DNA of 64,000 nt from Aeromicrobium sp. (GTDB lineage: Bacteria; Actinomycetota; Actinomycetes; Propionibacteriales; Nocardioidaceae), in the NCBI RefSeq assembly GCF_023146395.1, contig NZ_JAGLCD010000017.1, positions 81,134 to 145,133 of the forward strand. The letters are read 5' to 3'. Shown piece by piece: positions 45,186 through 53,912 of this stretch. The position numbers were made by a program, and so were the translations under genes. The notes under the pieces are model-generated. The model was not told where the DNA came from. It did no database searches and saw only the letters and a program-made list of their open reading frames with translations. Position 1 is the first letter of the stretch; every line of letters begins with the position of its first letter.

Positions 45186-45559
45186 CGGACGCGGGCGCTG
45201 AGCCGCGCGTACTCCTCGTCGATGCGGCTCGGTCCCCACGGACGCTCGACAAGAACGCGTCCGACGATGGACTCGTGGGAGTGGAACTGCTCCCGCGTCA
45301 GGTCGATCTCGGTGCCGTCGGGCAGCAGGTTCCACCAGTGGTAGTCGACCCGCGAGCCGGCGACGTGCACCTCGCCTCGCACCAGTTGCCCGCCGAAGGC
45401 GTCATGCACGACGAGCACGGTCGTGATGCACTGCCCGCGAGCCGGGTTGTCGGTCGACCAGTTCGGCTGGTCCTCGGGAGCGCACGTGTCCGGTCCCCAG
45501 GCGAGACGGAGCGCCGCCGTCAGCTCCTCGAGCGCGACGGCTCCCGCTGACGCAGGCAC
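45155..45559 (-). CDS. YunG-like family protein
   Basis: The 134-residue product has the pattern LTAALRLAWGPDTCAPEDQPNW (written here as AWGPDTCAPEDQPNW), GQCITTVLVVHDAFGG, HWWNLLPDGTEIDLTREQF and ARLSARV, matching YunG-like proteins. The Cys and His residues (C at CITT, H in YHWWN) suggest a papain-like or transglutaminase-like fold, but the function is unknown. The GTG at 45559 directly follows the ispH stop, so it is translated from the ispH mRNA. It overlaps the convergent monooxygenase gene at the 3' end. Confidence 0.75.
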   Translation of the reverse strand: MPASAGAVALEELTAALRLAWGPDTCAPEDQPNWSTDNPARGQCITTVLVVHDAFGGQLVRGEVHVAGSRVDYHWWNLLPDGTEIDLTREQFHSHESIVGRVLVERPWGPSRIDEEYARLSARVRQASEPPATS

Positions 45560-46558
45560 TCAGGCCTTGGTGGAGATGCCGGCCGACTTCATGTCGCGAC
45601 GCAGCTCCGGCGGCAGCGCGAAGATCAGGCTCTCGTCGGCCGTGCGGATGGCACGGGCGTCGCCGATGCCGCGTTCCGCGAGGTAGGCCAGCACGTCCTG
45701 CACGAGGTCGTCGGGCACCGAGGCTCCCGAGGTGACCCCGACGGTGGAGACGCCCTCGAGCCAGGCGTCGTCGATCTCGGAGATGTCGTCGATGCGGTAG
45801 GAAGCGGCCGCCCCGGCCTCGAGCGCGACCTCGACCAGGCGCACCGAGTTGGAGCTGTTGGCCGAGCCCACGACGATCACCAGATCGGCGTCCTGCGCGA
45901 TCTCCTTGACCGCGACCTGCCGGTTCTGCGTGGCGTAGCAGATGTCGTCGGACGGCGGGTCCTCCAGCTGCGGGAACTTCTCGCGCAGGCGGCGGACCGT
46001 CTCCATCGTCTCGTCGACGCTGAGCGTGGTCTGCGAGAGCCACGACAGGGCCGTGCCCTCGGGGAACTCCAGCGCGTCGACGTCGTCGGGGTGCTCGACG
46101 AGGGTGATGTGGTCGGGGGCCTCACCGGCGGTGCCCTCGACCTCCTCGTGACCTTCGTGCCCGATCAGCAGGATCTGCTTGCCCTCCTGCGCGAACCTGC
46201 GCGCCTCGTGGTGCACCTTGGTGACGAGCGGGCACGTGGCGTCGATCGTCTTGAGCTGGCGGTCAGCCGCTTCGGCGTGCACCATCGGCGAGACGCCGTG
46301 GGCGGAGAACACGACCGTGGCACCCTCGGGCACCTCGTCGAGCTCCTCGACGAAGATCGCGCCGCGCTCGGCGAGATTGTTGACCACGTGCTTGTTGTGC
46401 ACGATCTGCTTGCGCACGTAGACGGGGGCGCCGTAGAGGTCGAGGGCCTTCTCGACGGTGATGACCGCGCGATCGACGCCGGCGCAGTAGCCGCGGGGAT
46501 CCGCGAGCAGCACCTGGCCGCCGAGAGAGGGCATGCCGAGGGAGACCGAGGAAGACAT
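45560..46558 (-). CDS. ispH: 4-hydroxy-3-methylbut-2-enyl diphosphate reductase
   Basis: The 332-residue product carries the three [4Fe-4S] cysteines: [27 protein letters not shown] and the third in the [13 protein letters not shown] segment, plus [17 protein letters not shown] near the C-terminus. IspH makes IPP and DMAPP in the last step of the MEP pathway. The ATG at 46558 lies six bases after TACGAT; the same six bases include GGAGG, so a ribosome binding site is also possible. It is divergent from xseA with about 67 bp between the starts. Confidence 0.97.
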   Translation of the reverse strand: MSSSVSLGMPSLGGQVLLADPRGYCAGVDRAVITVEKALDLYGAPVYVRKQIVHNKHVVNNLAERGAIFVEELDEVPEGATVVFSAHGVSPMVHAEAADRQLKTIDATCPLVTKVHHEARRFAQEGKQILLIGHEGHEEVEGTAGEAPDHITLVEHPDDVDALEFPEGTALSWLSQTTLSVDETMETVRRLREKFPQLEDPPSDDICYATQNRQVAVKEIAQDADLVIVVGSANSSNSVRLVEVALEAGAAASYRIDDISEIDDAWLEGVSTVGVTSGASVPDDLVQDVLAYLAERGIGDARAIRTADESLIFALPPELRRDMKSAGISTKA

Positions 46559-46564
46559 GCCTCC

Positions 46565-46570
46565 ATCGTA
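46565..46570 (-). promoter_or_regulatory. Predicted -10 element of ispH
   Basis: TACGAT on the minus strand is followed by GGAGGC and the ATG at 46558. It fits the six-base rule. Confidence 0.45.
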
Positions 46571-46612
46571 ACGGCCCGGTGGCGAGCGGGGCCCGTCGTC
46601 GGCGCGTGCCTC

Positions 46613-46618
46613 TAGGGT
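46613..46618 (+). promoter_or_regulatory. Predicted -10 element of xseA
   Basis: TAGGGT lies seven bases before the ATG at 46626. An in-frame GTG at 46617 overlaps the hexamer and is unlikely to be the start. With the ispH element at 46565 it makes a compact divergent promoter region. Confidence 0.45.
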
Positions 46619-46625
46619 GGCCGCC

Positions 46626-47855
46626 ATGGCCCTCGACACCAGCGCGGACTCCCCCGCCCCGCTGCGCACGATCTCGCAGGCCGTCGGCGCCTACATCGGT
46701 CGCCTGGGCGCGGTGTGGATCGAGGCCGAGGTCGCGCAGATGAACCGCCGACCCGGCATGTGCTTCCTCACGTTGCGCGACCTCGAGGCCAAGGTGTCGA
46801 TGGGCGCCAAGTGCCACGTCAGCGTGCTCGACGCCTGCCCCGCCCCGGTCACGGCCGGGGCTCGCGTCGTCGTGCACGCCAAGCCCACGTTCTACGGCCC
46901 CAACGGCAGCCTGTCGCTCGACGTCCGCGAGATCCGGCCCGCCGGCGAGGGCGAGCTGCTCGCCCAGCTCGAGCGGCGCAAGCAGCTGCTCGCCGCCGAG
47001 GGGCTGTTCGAGCCGCGATGGAAGTCCGCGCTGCCCGTGCTGCCCGGCGGCATCGGGCTCGTCACCGGTCGCGAGTCGGCCGCCGAGCGTGACGTCCTCG
47101 AGAACGTCAGGCTCCGGTGGGATGCCGCGCCGATCCGCGTCATCCACGCGCTGATGCAGGGCGCCGACAGCGCCCGGGCCGTCATCGCCGCCGTGACCGA
47201 GCTCGACGCCGATCCCACGATCGACGTCATCGTGGTGGCCCGCGGCGGCGGTTCGGTCGAGGACCTCCTGCCCTTCAGCGACGAAGCGCTCGTGCGGGCC
47301 GTGTTCGCCTGCAGCACCCCGGTCGTGTCGGCCATCGGCCACGAGCCCGACACCCCGTTGCTCGACCTCGTGGCCGACCTGCGTGCCTCCACGCCCACCG
47401 ACGCTGCCAAGCGCATCGTCCCTGACGCCCGCGTCGAGCGCGAGGCCATCGCCTCGGTGCTGCAGCGCAGCCATCACGCGGTGCGCCAGCTGGTCGAGCG
47501 CGAGCTGCACCAGCTGGCGGCCATGCGCAGCAGGCCCGCCCTCGCCCGGCCCACCACGCTCGTCGACGCACAGGCCGAGCTCGTCGTGACGGCACGCGAC
47601 CGCTCACGCCGCGCCCTCGAGCAGCGCCTCGACCGCGCCCGCGACGAGGTCGGCCACCACCTCGCCCGCGTGCGGGGCCTGTCCCCCCTGGCCACGTTGC
47701 AGCGCGGCTACGCCGTGGCGCAGACCCCCGAGGGGCACGTCGTCACGTCGGTGCACGACGTGCCCGAGCGGCTTCACGTGCGGCTGGCCGACGGCCACGT
47801 CTCGGTCGTGCGCACCGCCATCCATCCCGACCCGCAGGAGACCGCCGATGAGTGA
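46626..47855 (+). CDS. xseA: Exodeoxyribonuclease VII large subunit
   Basis: The 409-residue product has an N-terminal OB fold ([20 protein letters not shown]), the catalytic domain ([59 protein letters not shown]) and a coiled-coil C-terminal part ending in [11 protein letters not shown]. With XseB it degrades single-stranded DNA. The xseB start overlaps its 3' end by 8 bases. Confidence 0.96.
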   Translation: MALDTSADSPAPLRTISQAVGAYIGRLGAVWIEAEVAQMNRRPGMCFLTLRDLEAKVSMGAKCHVSVLDACPAPVTAGARVVVHAKPTFYGPNGSLSLDVREIRPAGEGELLAQLERRKQLLAAEGLFEPRWKSALPVLPGGIGLVTGRESAAERDVLENVRLRWDAAPIRVIHALMQGADSARAVIAAVTELDADPTIDVIVVARGGGSVEDLLPFSDEALVRAVFACSTPVVSAIGHEPDTPLLDLVADLRASTPTDAAKRIVPDARVEREAIASVLQRSHHAVRQLVERELHQLAAMRSRPALARPTTLVDAQAELVVTARDRSRRALEQRLDRARDEVGHHLARVRGLSPLATLQRGYAVAQTPEGHVVTSVHDVPERLHVRLADGHVSVVRTAIHPDPQETADE

Positions 47856-48063
47856 CCAGCCCGAGATCAGCTACGAGCAGGCCCGCGACGAGCTCATCGC
47901 CACCGTGCAGCGCCTCGAGACCGGCGGCACCACGCTCGAGGAGTCGCTCGCCCTGTGGGAGCGTGGCGAGGAGCTGGCCCGCATCTGCCAGACCTGGCTC
48001 GACGGCGCACGCGAGCGACTCGCCGCGGCCAGCGGCACCGCGGACGCTCCCGAGACCGACTGA
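47848..48063 (+). CDS. xseB: Exodeoxyribonuclease VII small subunit
   Basis: The 71-residue product has the XseB pattern ISYEQARDELIATVQRLETG, then GGTTLEESLALWERGEELAR and a helical C-terminus. It binds the coiled coil of XseA. It overlaps xseA by 8 bases and converges with the DUF4245 gene, whose stop lies 1 bp beyond. Confidence 0.95.
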   Translation: MSDQPEISYEQARDELIATVQRLETGGTTLEESLALWERGEELARICQTWLDGARERLAAASGTADAPETD

Positions 48064-48064
48064 C

Positions 48065-48616
48065 TCAGGCGGTCGCCAGGCGGCGCACGAAGGTCTGGAC
48101 GTCCTCCAGCGGAGCGGTGCTGGTGGTCACGAGCGTCGTGACCTCCGGGGTCTCCTGCACGAGGGTGATGGACCGGTCGGGGCCGTCGAAGCGCTGCCAC
48201 ACGACACCGTCGATCTCGAGCGTGCCGGCCTCCTCGGCGCCCTCGGCGTAGGTGTCGACGAGGTCGCGGGCGCTGGCCTTCTCCTGCTCGAGCCCGATGT
48301 ACCGGTTCTCGTCGGTCAGGACCCCGAGGTGCCAGGCCTGGGAACCGGTCGGCGTGAACCGCACGCCATTGACCCGCCAGTCGGTGGGCAGGTTGGCGGG
48401 CGCGAGCAACGGATAGGTCGCGACGTCGCGGGCGCTCGCCGCGGTGTCGGCGTACGGGACGCTCTCACCGATGGGGTCCTCCGGCGTCTCGGTCTGCAGC
48501 AGACCGAAGGCCCAGATGCCGAGCACGATCAGCGACAGCACGGCGACGCTGCGCACGACATCGCCCATCGACGGGTTGCCGCGGGAGCGCTGCGGGGCAG
48601 GGGGTCGGCTGCTCAT
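48065..48616 (-). CDS. DUF4245 family membrane protein
   Basis: The 183-residue product has a short cytoplasmic N-terminus, one membrane helix (VVRSVAVLSLIVLGIWAFGL) and an extracytoplasmic domain (LAPANLPTDWRVNGVRFTPT, YIGLEQEKAS, ...TTLVTTSTAPLEDVQTFV). This is the layout of DUF4245, which is usually next to xseAB or glpX in actinobacteria. The function is unknown. It follows prfB on the same strand with 9 bp between them, so the two are probably co-transcribed. Confidence 0.88.
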   Translation of the reverse strand: MSSRPPAPQRSRGNPSMGDVVRSVAVLSLIVLGIWAFGLLQTETPEDPIGESVPYADTAASARDVATYPLLAPANLPTDWRVNGVRFTPTGSQAWHLGVLTDENRYIGLEQEKASARDLVDTYAEGAEEAGTLEIDGVVWQRFDGPDRSITLVQETPEVTTLVTTSTAPLEDVQTFVRRLATA

Positions 48617-48625
48617 GCTGGCGGG

Positions 48626-49735
48626 TCAGGCGTCCTGGCTGCTGCGACGCCAGCGGATGCCGGCCTCGATGAAGTCGTCGATCTCGCCGTCGAGCACGGC
48701 CTGGGTGTTGCCGCTCTCGTGCTCGGTGCGCAGGTCCTTGACCAGCTGGTACGGGTTGAGCACGTAGTTGCGCATCTGGTCGCCCCACGAGGCGTTGGCG
48801 TCGCCGCGCAGCTCGTCGAGGTGGGCGCGCTCCTCGGCCTTCTTCAGCGCCAGGAGCTTGGCCTTGAGGATGACCATCGCACTGGCCTTGTTCTGCAGCT
48901 GGCTCTTCTCGTTCTGGCAGCTCACGACGGTGCCCGTGGGCAGGTGGGTCAGGCGCACGGCCGAGTCGGTCGTGTTGACGCTCTGACCGCCCGGACCACT
49001 GGAGCGGTACACGTCGACCCGCACCTCGTCCTCGGGGAGGTCGATCTCGTCGGTCTGCTCCAGCACCGGCACGACCTCCACCGCGGCGAACGAGGTCTGC
49101 CGGCGGCCCTGGTTGTCGAACGGCGAGATGCGCACCAGGCGATGGGTGCCGGACTCGACCGAGAGCGTGCCGTAGGCGTACGGCGCCCGCACCGCGAACG
49201 TGGCCGACTTGATGCCCGCGCCCTCGGCCCAGGAGGTGTCGTAGACCTCGACGGAGTACTTGTGCCGCTCGGCCCAGCGCGTGTACATGCGCTGCAGCAT
49301 CTCGGCGAAGTCGGTGGCGTCGTCGCCGCCGGCGCCGGAGCGGATCGTGACGATCGCCTCGCGCTCGTCGTACTCGCCCGAGAGCAGCGTGCGGACCTCG
49401 AGGCTCTCGACCGCGGTCTGCAGGCGGCGGATCTCGTTCTCGGCCTCGGTGAGGGAGTCGGCGTCGCCCTCCTCCTTCGAGAGCTCGACCAGGACCTCGG
49501 CGTCGTCGAGGCGCTGGCGCAGGTTCTCGACCCGCTCGACCTCGGCCTGCAACGCCGACAGACGACCGGTCACGCGTTGCGCGTTGGCCTGGTCGTCCCA
49601 GAGGTCCGGGGCCCCGACCTGCTCCTGGAGGTCGTCGATCTCCCCCTGGAGCTTGGGCAGGTCGAGGACCTTCTCGATCGACGTCATCGTCTGATCGAGT
49701 TCCTTGATGAGCTCGGAGAAATCAACGGCAGCCAC
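48626..49735 (-). CDS. prfB: Peptide chain release factor 2
   Basis: The 369-residue product has an N-terminal helical domain, the codon-recognition motif SPF ([17 protein letters not shown]) specific for RF2, and the catalytic GGQ in [18 protein letters not shown]. It releases peptides at UGA and UAA. There is one continuous reading frame with no internal UGA frameshift site, as expected in actinobacteria. The start is GTG at 49735, six bases after TAGCCT. A DUF4245 gene follows closely; ftsE is not adjacent, unlike in many relatives. Confidence 0.97.
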   Translation of the reverse strand: MAAVDFSELIKELDQTMTSIEKVLDLPKLQGEIDDLQEQVGAPDLWDDQANAQRVTGRLSALQAEVERVENLRQRLDDAEVLVELSKEEGDADSLTEAENEIRRLQTAVESLEVRTLLSGEYDEREAIVTIRSGAGGDDATDFAEMLQRMYTRWAERHKYSVEVYDTSWAEGAGIKSATFAVRAPYAYGTLSVESGTHRLVRISPFDNQGRRQTSFAAVEVVPVLEQTDEIDLPEDEVRVDVYRSSGPGGQSVNTTDSAVRLTHLPTGTVVSCQNEKSQLQNKASAMVILKAKLLALKKAEERAHLDELRGDANASWGDQMRNYVLNPYQLVKDLRTEHESGNTQAVLDGEIDDFIEAGIRWRRSSQDA

Positions 49736-49741
49736 GTGCCG

Positions 49742-49747
49742 AGGCTA
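49742..49747 (-). promoter_or_regulatory. Predicted -10 element of prfB (leaderless type)
   Basis: TAGCCT on the minus strand is followed by CGGCAC and the GTG at 49735. Confidence 0.5.
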
Positions 49748-49757
49748 CCGCGTGGGG

Positions 49758-49940
49758 TCAGATGCTCTTGCGGCGGAACTCCGGCGACTGCGTGGGACCG
49801 TTCGCACCGTGCGACTTCTCGCTGCCGTCGCGCTCGGCGCCCTCGGCCGTCGCGTGGTGCTTGCCCTTCTTCTTCTCGAGGGCCTCGCGGAACTTGGCCT
49901 TCATGTCGGACTTGGGATCGTGCTGCGCTGACTCGGCCAT
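49758..49940 (-). CDS. DUF5302 family small protein
   Basis: The 60-residue product is very hydrophilic and basic: SDMKAKFREALEKKKGKHHA, ending GPTQSPEFRRKS. This is the pattern of the DUF5302 family of actinobacteria. It should be disordered or a single helix; function unknown. The ATG at 49940 lies six bases after TAGGGT. It stands 22 bp upstream of prfB's region on the same strand and is short but well supported by family pattern. Confidence 0.85.
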   Translation of the reverse strand: MAESAQHDPKSDMKAKFREALEKKKGKHHATAEGAERDGSEKSHGANGPTQSPEFRRKSI

Positions 49941-49946
49941 GTCCGC

Positions 49947-49952
49947 ACCCTA
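49947..49952 (-). promoter_or_regulatory. Predicted -10 element (leaderless type) of the DUF5302 gene
   Basis: TAGGGT on the minus strand, GCGGAC, then the ATG at 49940. Confidence 0.5.
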
Positions 49953-49962
49953 GACCCTCAGG

Positions 49963-50877
49963 TCAGGACAGGGCCTCGGCGACGAGCGTCATCGCCGCGG
50001 CGATCGCCGGATCGACCGTGTCGGCGTCCTGTTCGTCGCGCGAGGTCATGATCACGACCACGATCGGTTCGCGCTGCGGCGGCCAGACGACGGCGATGTC
50101 GTTGCGGGTGCCGTACGCGGCCGAACCCGTCTTGTCGGCGACCTCCCACTCGGCCGGGACGCCCGCGCGCACGAGGGCGTCGCCGGTCGTGTTGCGCCGC
50201 ATGAGGTCGAGCAGGACGTCGCGGGTGCTCGGGTCCGCCCCGTCGAGCGCGTAGTGCTGCAGCGTCCCGGCCATGGCACGAGGCGTGCTGGTGTCGCGGT
50301 CGTCGCCGGGTACCGCCTCGTTGAGGGCGGGTTCGGTGCGCGTCGCGTTCGTGACGTCGTCGCCCGAGGCGCGCAGGGCCGCCTGCAGGCCCGCCGGCCC
50401 GCCGACCAGCTGCAGGAGCAGGTTGGCGGCGGCGTTGTCGCTGAAGCGGACCGCGCCGTCGGCGAGCTCGGCGACGGTCATGGTGGTGCGGCCCTGCGCC
50501 AGTGCCTCCTCCACGGCCGGCGCGTGGGCCACGAGGTCGGCCGGGGAGATCGGGACCTCCTGCTGCAGCACCGCTGGTGACTCCTGCTCGAGCAGCGCAC
50601 CCACGAGAAACGCCTTGACGGTCGAGGCGAACGCGAACCGTTCGTCGGCCCGGTGCTCGAGGGTGTCTCCGGACCCGGTGTCGAGTGCGAAGACCCCGAG
50701 GCGCACGTCGTGGGCCTGCTCGAGCGCCGTGAGGTCGGCCGAGCGGTCGAGCACGCGGCCGGCGGGCGCCGGCTGGTTCGCCTCGGACTTCGGGGCCGGG
50801 GGCTCCGATCCGTCACTGCATCCCGCGAGCCCGATCAGGAGCGCCAGCGCTGTCGACACCACCCAGAGTCCTCGCAT
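49963..50877 (-). CDS. Class A beta-lactamase-type lipoprotein
   Basis: The 304-residue product has a lipoprotein signal with lipobox IGLAGC (Cys20). All class A motifs are visible: Ser85-x-x-Lys88 (FASTVKAF), SDN 146-148, Glu182 in TEPALNEAVPG, and KTG 249-251 in ADKTGSAAYG. It would sit on the outer face of the membrane and hydrolyse beta-lactams; such lipoprotein enzymes are known in actinobacteria. Whether it confers resistance is not shown. It is divergent from the proline-rich membrane protein gene at 51044, and there is no regulator gene beside it. Confidence 0.93.
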   Translation of the reverse strand: MRGLWVVSTALALLIGLAGCSDGSEPPAPKSEANQPAPAGRVLDRSADLTALEQAHDVRLGVFALDTGSGDTLEHRADERFAFASTVKAFLVGALLEQESPAVLQQEVPISPADLVAHAPAVEEALAQGRTTMTVAELADGAVRFSDNAAANLLLQLVGGPAGLQAALRASGDDVTNATRTEPALNEAVPGDDRDTSTPRAMAGTLQHYALDGADPSTRDVLLDLMRRNTTGDALVRAGVPAEWEVADKTGSAAYGTRNDIAVVWPPQREPIVVVIMTSRDEQDADTVDPAIAAAMTLVAEALS

Positions 50878-51043
50878 GGCACCACTTCACCACACCCCGC
50901 AGGGCCGAGCTCACGACCGGACGTGACGTCGACGGCTCGCAGGACAGGTGCGAGATGCACCAAGATAGGGGCCCAGGAGCGGGAACATTCCTCGCGATGG
51001 GCCTCTCTGACGTTCGAATCGTCCCCGAGCCGAAGGCGCACCC

Positions 51044-51715
51044 ATGTCATCCCAGGTCCCCGGCCCCCCGCCGTCCGAGCCCACCCCGCAGGGCGCCCCG
51101 CTGCCCCCGGCCCCCGGCCAGACTCCTCCGGCCCCGTCCTACGGCGCTCCTGCCCCGCAGCACGGCGGCGGTGGCTACGGCGGACCCGGCGGGTACCCGC
51201 CGCAGCCCACCCCGTCGCCGAACGGCGGCGACGGTGGCCGGACCGGCCTCATCATCGCGATCGTCGCGGTCGCGGTGCTCCTGGTCGCGGGCGCCGCCAC
51301 CGCCCTGATCCTCGTGCTCACCAGCGGTGACGACTCGGGCGACGACTCCGGCTCCGATGACGGCGGCAGCTCGCAGAGCGACGACGAGCCCTACGTGACC
51401 GCGGTCGAGGACTACTTCGCCGCATACGCCGATGGCGACTGCGAGGCGATCCTCGACCTCTACCCCGACCAGTTCGACGACGTCGAGCAGTGCGAGGACG
51501 ACTACCCGTACACCGACCCCGACGACGTCGAGATCGACATCAGCAGCGTCGAGGCCACCGATGTCGACGAGGAGGCCGACCCGGCCGAGGCCACGGTCGA
51601 GATCTCGTTCACCGAGATCGATCTCAGCGAGGACACCGAGGACGACTACACCGTCGAGTTCACGCTCGAGAAGGACGGCGACAACTGGATCATCACCGAC
51701 TTCGACTCGGTCTGA
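51044..51715 (+). CDS. Proline-rich single-span membrane protein with acidic extracytoplasmic domain (paralogue 1)
   Basis: The 223-residue product has a Pro/Gly-rich cytoplasmic N-terminus (about 65 residues), one helix (GLIIAIVAVAVLLVAGAATA) and a strongly acidic extracytoplasmic part with DSGDDSGSDDGGSSQSDD, a domain beginning VTAVEDYFAAYADGDCEAIL, and two cysteines (GDCEAI, EQCEDDYP). The C-terminal domain resembles DUF4878/lumazine-type small folds with YTVEFTLEKDGDNWIITDF. The function is unknown. It is followed 58 bp later by a clear paralogue, so the two arose by duplication. Confidence 0.8.
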   Translation: MSSQVPGPPPSEPTPQGAPLPPAPGQTPPAPSYGAPAPQHGGGGYGGPGGYPPQPTPSPNGGDGGRTGLIIAIVAVAVLLVAGAATALILVLTSGDDSGDDSGSDDGGSSQSDDEPYVTAVEDYFAAYADGDCEAILDLYPDQFDDVEQCEDDYPYTDPDDVEIDISSVEATDVDEEADPAEATVEISFTEIDLSEDTEDDYTVEFTLEKDGDNWIITDFDSV

Positions 51716-51773
51716 TCCCCCGACCTGACAGCCCGACCGCACGCCCCGGACACGAAGGAACGACGCCACCCCC

Positions 51774-52448
51774 ATGAGCCACGACCCCAGCATCCCGCCC
51801 CCGCCCGGCAGCACCCCGCCTCCTGGCCCGCCGCTCCCGCCTCCGGGCCAGGCCACCCCGCCTCCGCCCGGCGGATACCCGCCGGCCGGCTTTCCGCCGC
51901 CGGGCGGCCCGCCCCCGCCCGGTGGCGGGGGCGGGAAGAAGACCGGCCTGATCATCGGTGCGGTCGTCCTGGCCCTGCTGCTCATCGGTGGTGCCGTCAC
52001 GACGGTCCTGCTGCTGACCGGAGGCGACGACGATCCGGAACCGACCGCGACCCCCACGTCGTCGACTGATCCGGACGACGAGCCCACCGATGATCCCGAC
52101 GACGAGGAGGTCGATCTCGACGACGGCCCCTGGGTCGACACCGTCGAGGACTTCACGGTCGCGTACTACGACGGCGACTGCACGACGCTCATGGAGCTCG
52201 CACCCGGCAACTGGGCCGACGAGGAGACCTGCCTGAGCGAGATCATGCCCGGTCAGTTCGTGCTCGACGACTACGACATCGAGACGATCGAGCTCGACGA
52301 CGAGCAGGACCCGACCGAGGCGACCGTCGAGATCGACTACACGATCATCCAGGTCTCGACCGACCAGGCACAGACCTTCGTCACGACCTTCACGGTCGAG
52401 GACGACGGCCGCGACTGGCTCGTCAGCAACTTCCAGACCGGCGGCTGA
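51774..52448 (+). CDS. Proline-rich single-span membrane protein with acidic extracytoplasmic domain (paralogue 2)
   Basis: The 224-residue product has the same design as the gene before it: Pro/Gly-rich N-terminus (PPPPGSTPPPGPPLPPPG), one helix (GLIIGAVVLALLLIGGAVTT), an acidic linker and a C-terminal domain with VDTVEDFTVAYYDGDCTTLM and two cysteines (GDCTTL, ETCLSE). The end, FVTTFTVEDDGRDWLVSNF, aligns with the first paralogue. The function is unknown; a sensor or assembly role at the envelope is possible. It converges with the Tad cluster. Confidence 0.8.
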   Translation: MSHDPSIPPPPGSTPPPGPPLPPPGQATPPPPGGYPPAGFPPPGGPPPPGGGGGKKTGLIIGAVVLALLLIGGAVTTVLLLTGGDDDPEPTATPTSSTDPDDEPTDDPDDEEVDLDDGPWVDTVEDFTVAYYDGDCTTLMELAPGNWADEETCLSEIMPGQFVLDDYDIETIELDDEQDPTEATVEIDYTIIQVSTDQAQTFVTTFTVEDDGRDWLVSNFQTGG

Positions 52449-52466
52449 CCGTCGCCGGTCCGAGCC

Positions 52467-52889
52467 TCACACCGGCTCGGTCCGGCGCAGCTGCCCGGAC
52501 GCCTCGGCCACGATCGTGGTGGTCGAGGCGAGGCCCGGCGGGGTGAGCGGCAGCCGGATGTCCCGCTCGAGGCGCACCGTGACGGTGTCGCCCTCGAGCC
52601 GAACCTCGACCACCCGGACGTCCGGCGTGCCGCGCACGTGCTCGACGATGCGGGCCCGGGCCACGTCCGGGTCGACGACCGTGATGCCCGCCGCGTAGAA
52701 GGCCTCGAGGTCGAGCGCGTCCGCCGCGGCGACGACGGCCGTGTCGGCCAGCCCGTTGAGTCGCTGACGCTCGAGGAAGGCGTCGGACGCGTTGACCACG
52801 ACGACCGCCAGCAGGCCCACCACGGCAAAGAAGCCCACCGTCACGAGCGTGATCTGACCACGATCGGCCACCCTGCGCGCTCGCCTCAC
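52467..52889 (-). CDS. Tad pilus-associated TadG/TadE-like membrane protein
   Basis: The 140-residue product begins RVADRGQITLVTVGFFAVVG, the prepilin-like N-terminal helix with an RGQ motif used in TadG/TadE-like and Rv3654c-like proteins, then an extracytoplasmic region. The GTG/ATG start at 52889 overlaps the preceding pseudopilin gene by 4 bases. It is the last gene of the Tad operon and probably a minor pseudopilin or assembly factor. Confidence 0.8.
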   Translation of the reverse strand: MRRARRVADRGQITLVTVGFFAVVGLLAVVVVNASDAFLERQRLNGLADTAVVAAADALDLEAFYAAGITVVDPDVARARIVEHVRGTPDVRVVEVRLEGDTVTVRLERDIRLPLTPPGLASTTTIVAEASGQLRRTEPV

Positions 52890-53326
52890 CCTCGCCCCTC
52901 GCGATACGTGCCGTACGCGTGGGTGTGCGTCGCGTCGACCGAGATGACCCCGAGGGTGTCGCCGAGCACCGTCGGCAGCAGCGGCAGGGGCTGGTCGACC
53001 GAGACCACGACCCGGACGCTCGAACCGGGCTGCAGGCAGTCGGTCGGGTCCGGCAGGCAGACGATGTCGACGACGGCGCCCGTGACGCCGTGATCGGCCA
53101 GCGCCACCTGGACCGCCTGGTCCGCTCGCGCTTGGGCCGTGACGACGTCCGGAGCCCGCACGAACGCCCGGCCCGCCGCCTGGCTCGCCGACGACACCGC
53201 GAACGCCGCGCGCTGCGCCTCGAAGACCGACAGCAGGACGTAGACGAGGGGAACCAGCAGCAGGACCGTGAGCCAGACGAACTCGACGGTCGCGGCTCCT
53301 CCGTCACGGCGGCGACGAGACCTCAT
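52886..53326 (-). CDS. TadE-like pseudopilin
   Basis: The 146-residue product begins RDGGAATVEFVWLTVLLLVP, with the GAATVEF form of the TadE prepilin motif, followed by a hydrophobic helix and an extracytoplasmic domain with two cysteines (CLPDPTDC). TadE-like proteins are minor pseudopilins needed for Flp pilus assembly. It overlaps both neighbours by 4 bases, so translation is coupled. Confidence 0.87.
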   Translation of the reverse strand: MRSRRRRDGGAATVEFVWLTVLLLVPLVYVLLSVFEAQRAAFAVSSASQAAGRAFVRAPDVVTAQARADQAVQVALADHGVTGAVVDIVCLPDPTDCLQPGSSVRVVVSVDQPLPLLPTVLGDTLGVISVDATHTHAYGTYREGRG

Positions 53327-53721
53327 GGCGCGACCTCCCTGACCGCGTGGCCCGTGACCTCGACCGTCATTCCAGGTCCCAGCAGGCCCAGCGCCGGCAC
53401 CTCGCTCACGACCGTGACCTCGACCCCAGGCACCCCCGCCACCGCTGCGGGCCTCACGCTGACCGCACGGACGAAGTGGCCGCCGATGCCGGTGTCGATC
53501 TGGGACCGCGTGCGCTCCTCCCCTGCCCCCGGCGCAGCGTCGAGCGCGGCCTGCGTGCGCGCGCCCTCGGCGGCGGCCGCGGTGGTCACGTTGCGCACGT
53601 GCATGACCAGGGCAACCTGCATGATGCCCAGCACCAGCGGGATCACGACCAGCATCACCAGCACGAAGTCGACGACGGCGGCGCCGGACTCGCGCCGCGG
53701 GCCGCGACGGAGCTCAGCCAC
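53323..53721 (-). CDS. TadE family protein
   Basis: The 132-residue product begins RRESGAAVVDFVLVMLVVIP, the TadE motif with a long helix, then a region ALMHVRNVTTAAAAEGARTQ-like typical of TadE and a C-terminal beta domain. It is a pseudopilin of the Tad system, processed by a prepilin peptidase (none seen in the window). It overlaps the next gene and begins 8 bases inside the Flp-like gene. Confidence 0.88.
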   Translation of the reverse strand: MAELRRGPRRESGAAVVDFVLVMLVVIPLVLGIMQVALVMHVRNVTTAAAAEGARTQAALDAAPGAGEERTRSQIDTGIGGHFVRAVSVRPAAVAGVPGVEVTVVSEVPALGLLGPGMTVEVTGHAVREVAP

Positions 53722-53902
53722 CGACCGAGGCGAGCGCCTGCTCGAGGATCCGGGCCAGCTCCGGGCCGGCGATGGCCGTCAGGAGCGCCACGATCCCGGC
53801 GCTCATGACCGTGATCATGACCCAGCCGGGCACGTCGCCGGCGTCGTCGTGCCGGCGTGGGCGCCGGAGCTGGCGGCGCAGGAAGGATGCGTGTCGGGAC
53901 AT
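53714..53902 (-). CDS. Small Flp-like pilin candidate
   Basis: The 62-residue product has a basic N-terminus and one helix (WVMITVMSAGIVALLTAIAG) ending in a short tail (PELARILEQALASVGG). Its size and place between tadC and the tadE genes fit the major pilin Flp, although the usual flp motif with Glu/Tyr after the cleavage site is not obvious. The predicted cut would be before a residue following GDVPG or similar. Confidence is moderate because the protein is tiny and no second pilin is present. Confidence 0.65.
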   Translation of the reverse strand: MSRHASFLRRQLRRPRRHDDAGDVPGWVMITVMSAGIVALLTAIAGPELARILEQALASVGG

Positions 53903-53912
53903 GGTGTTCCTC

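Noticed and set aside
48626..49735. Absence of the programmed UGA frameshift in prfB
   Set aside because: Actinobacterial prfB genes normally lack it, so it is not unusual here.
51047..52156. Minus-strand glycine/proline-rich frame across the two paralogous membrane proteins
   Set aside because: It is the complement of their proline-rich tails and acidic linkers. The plus-strand proteins show membrane helices and duplication, the opposite frame does not.
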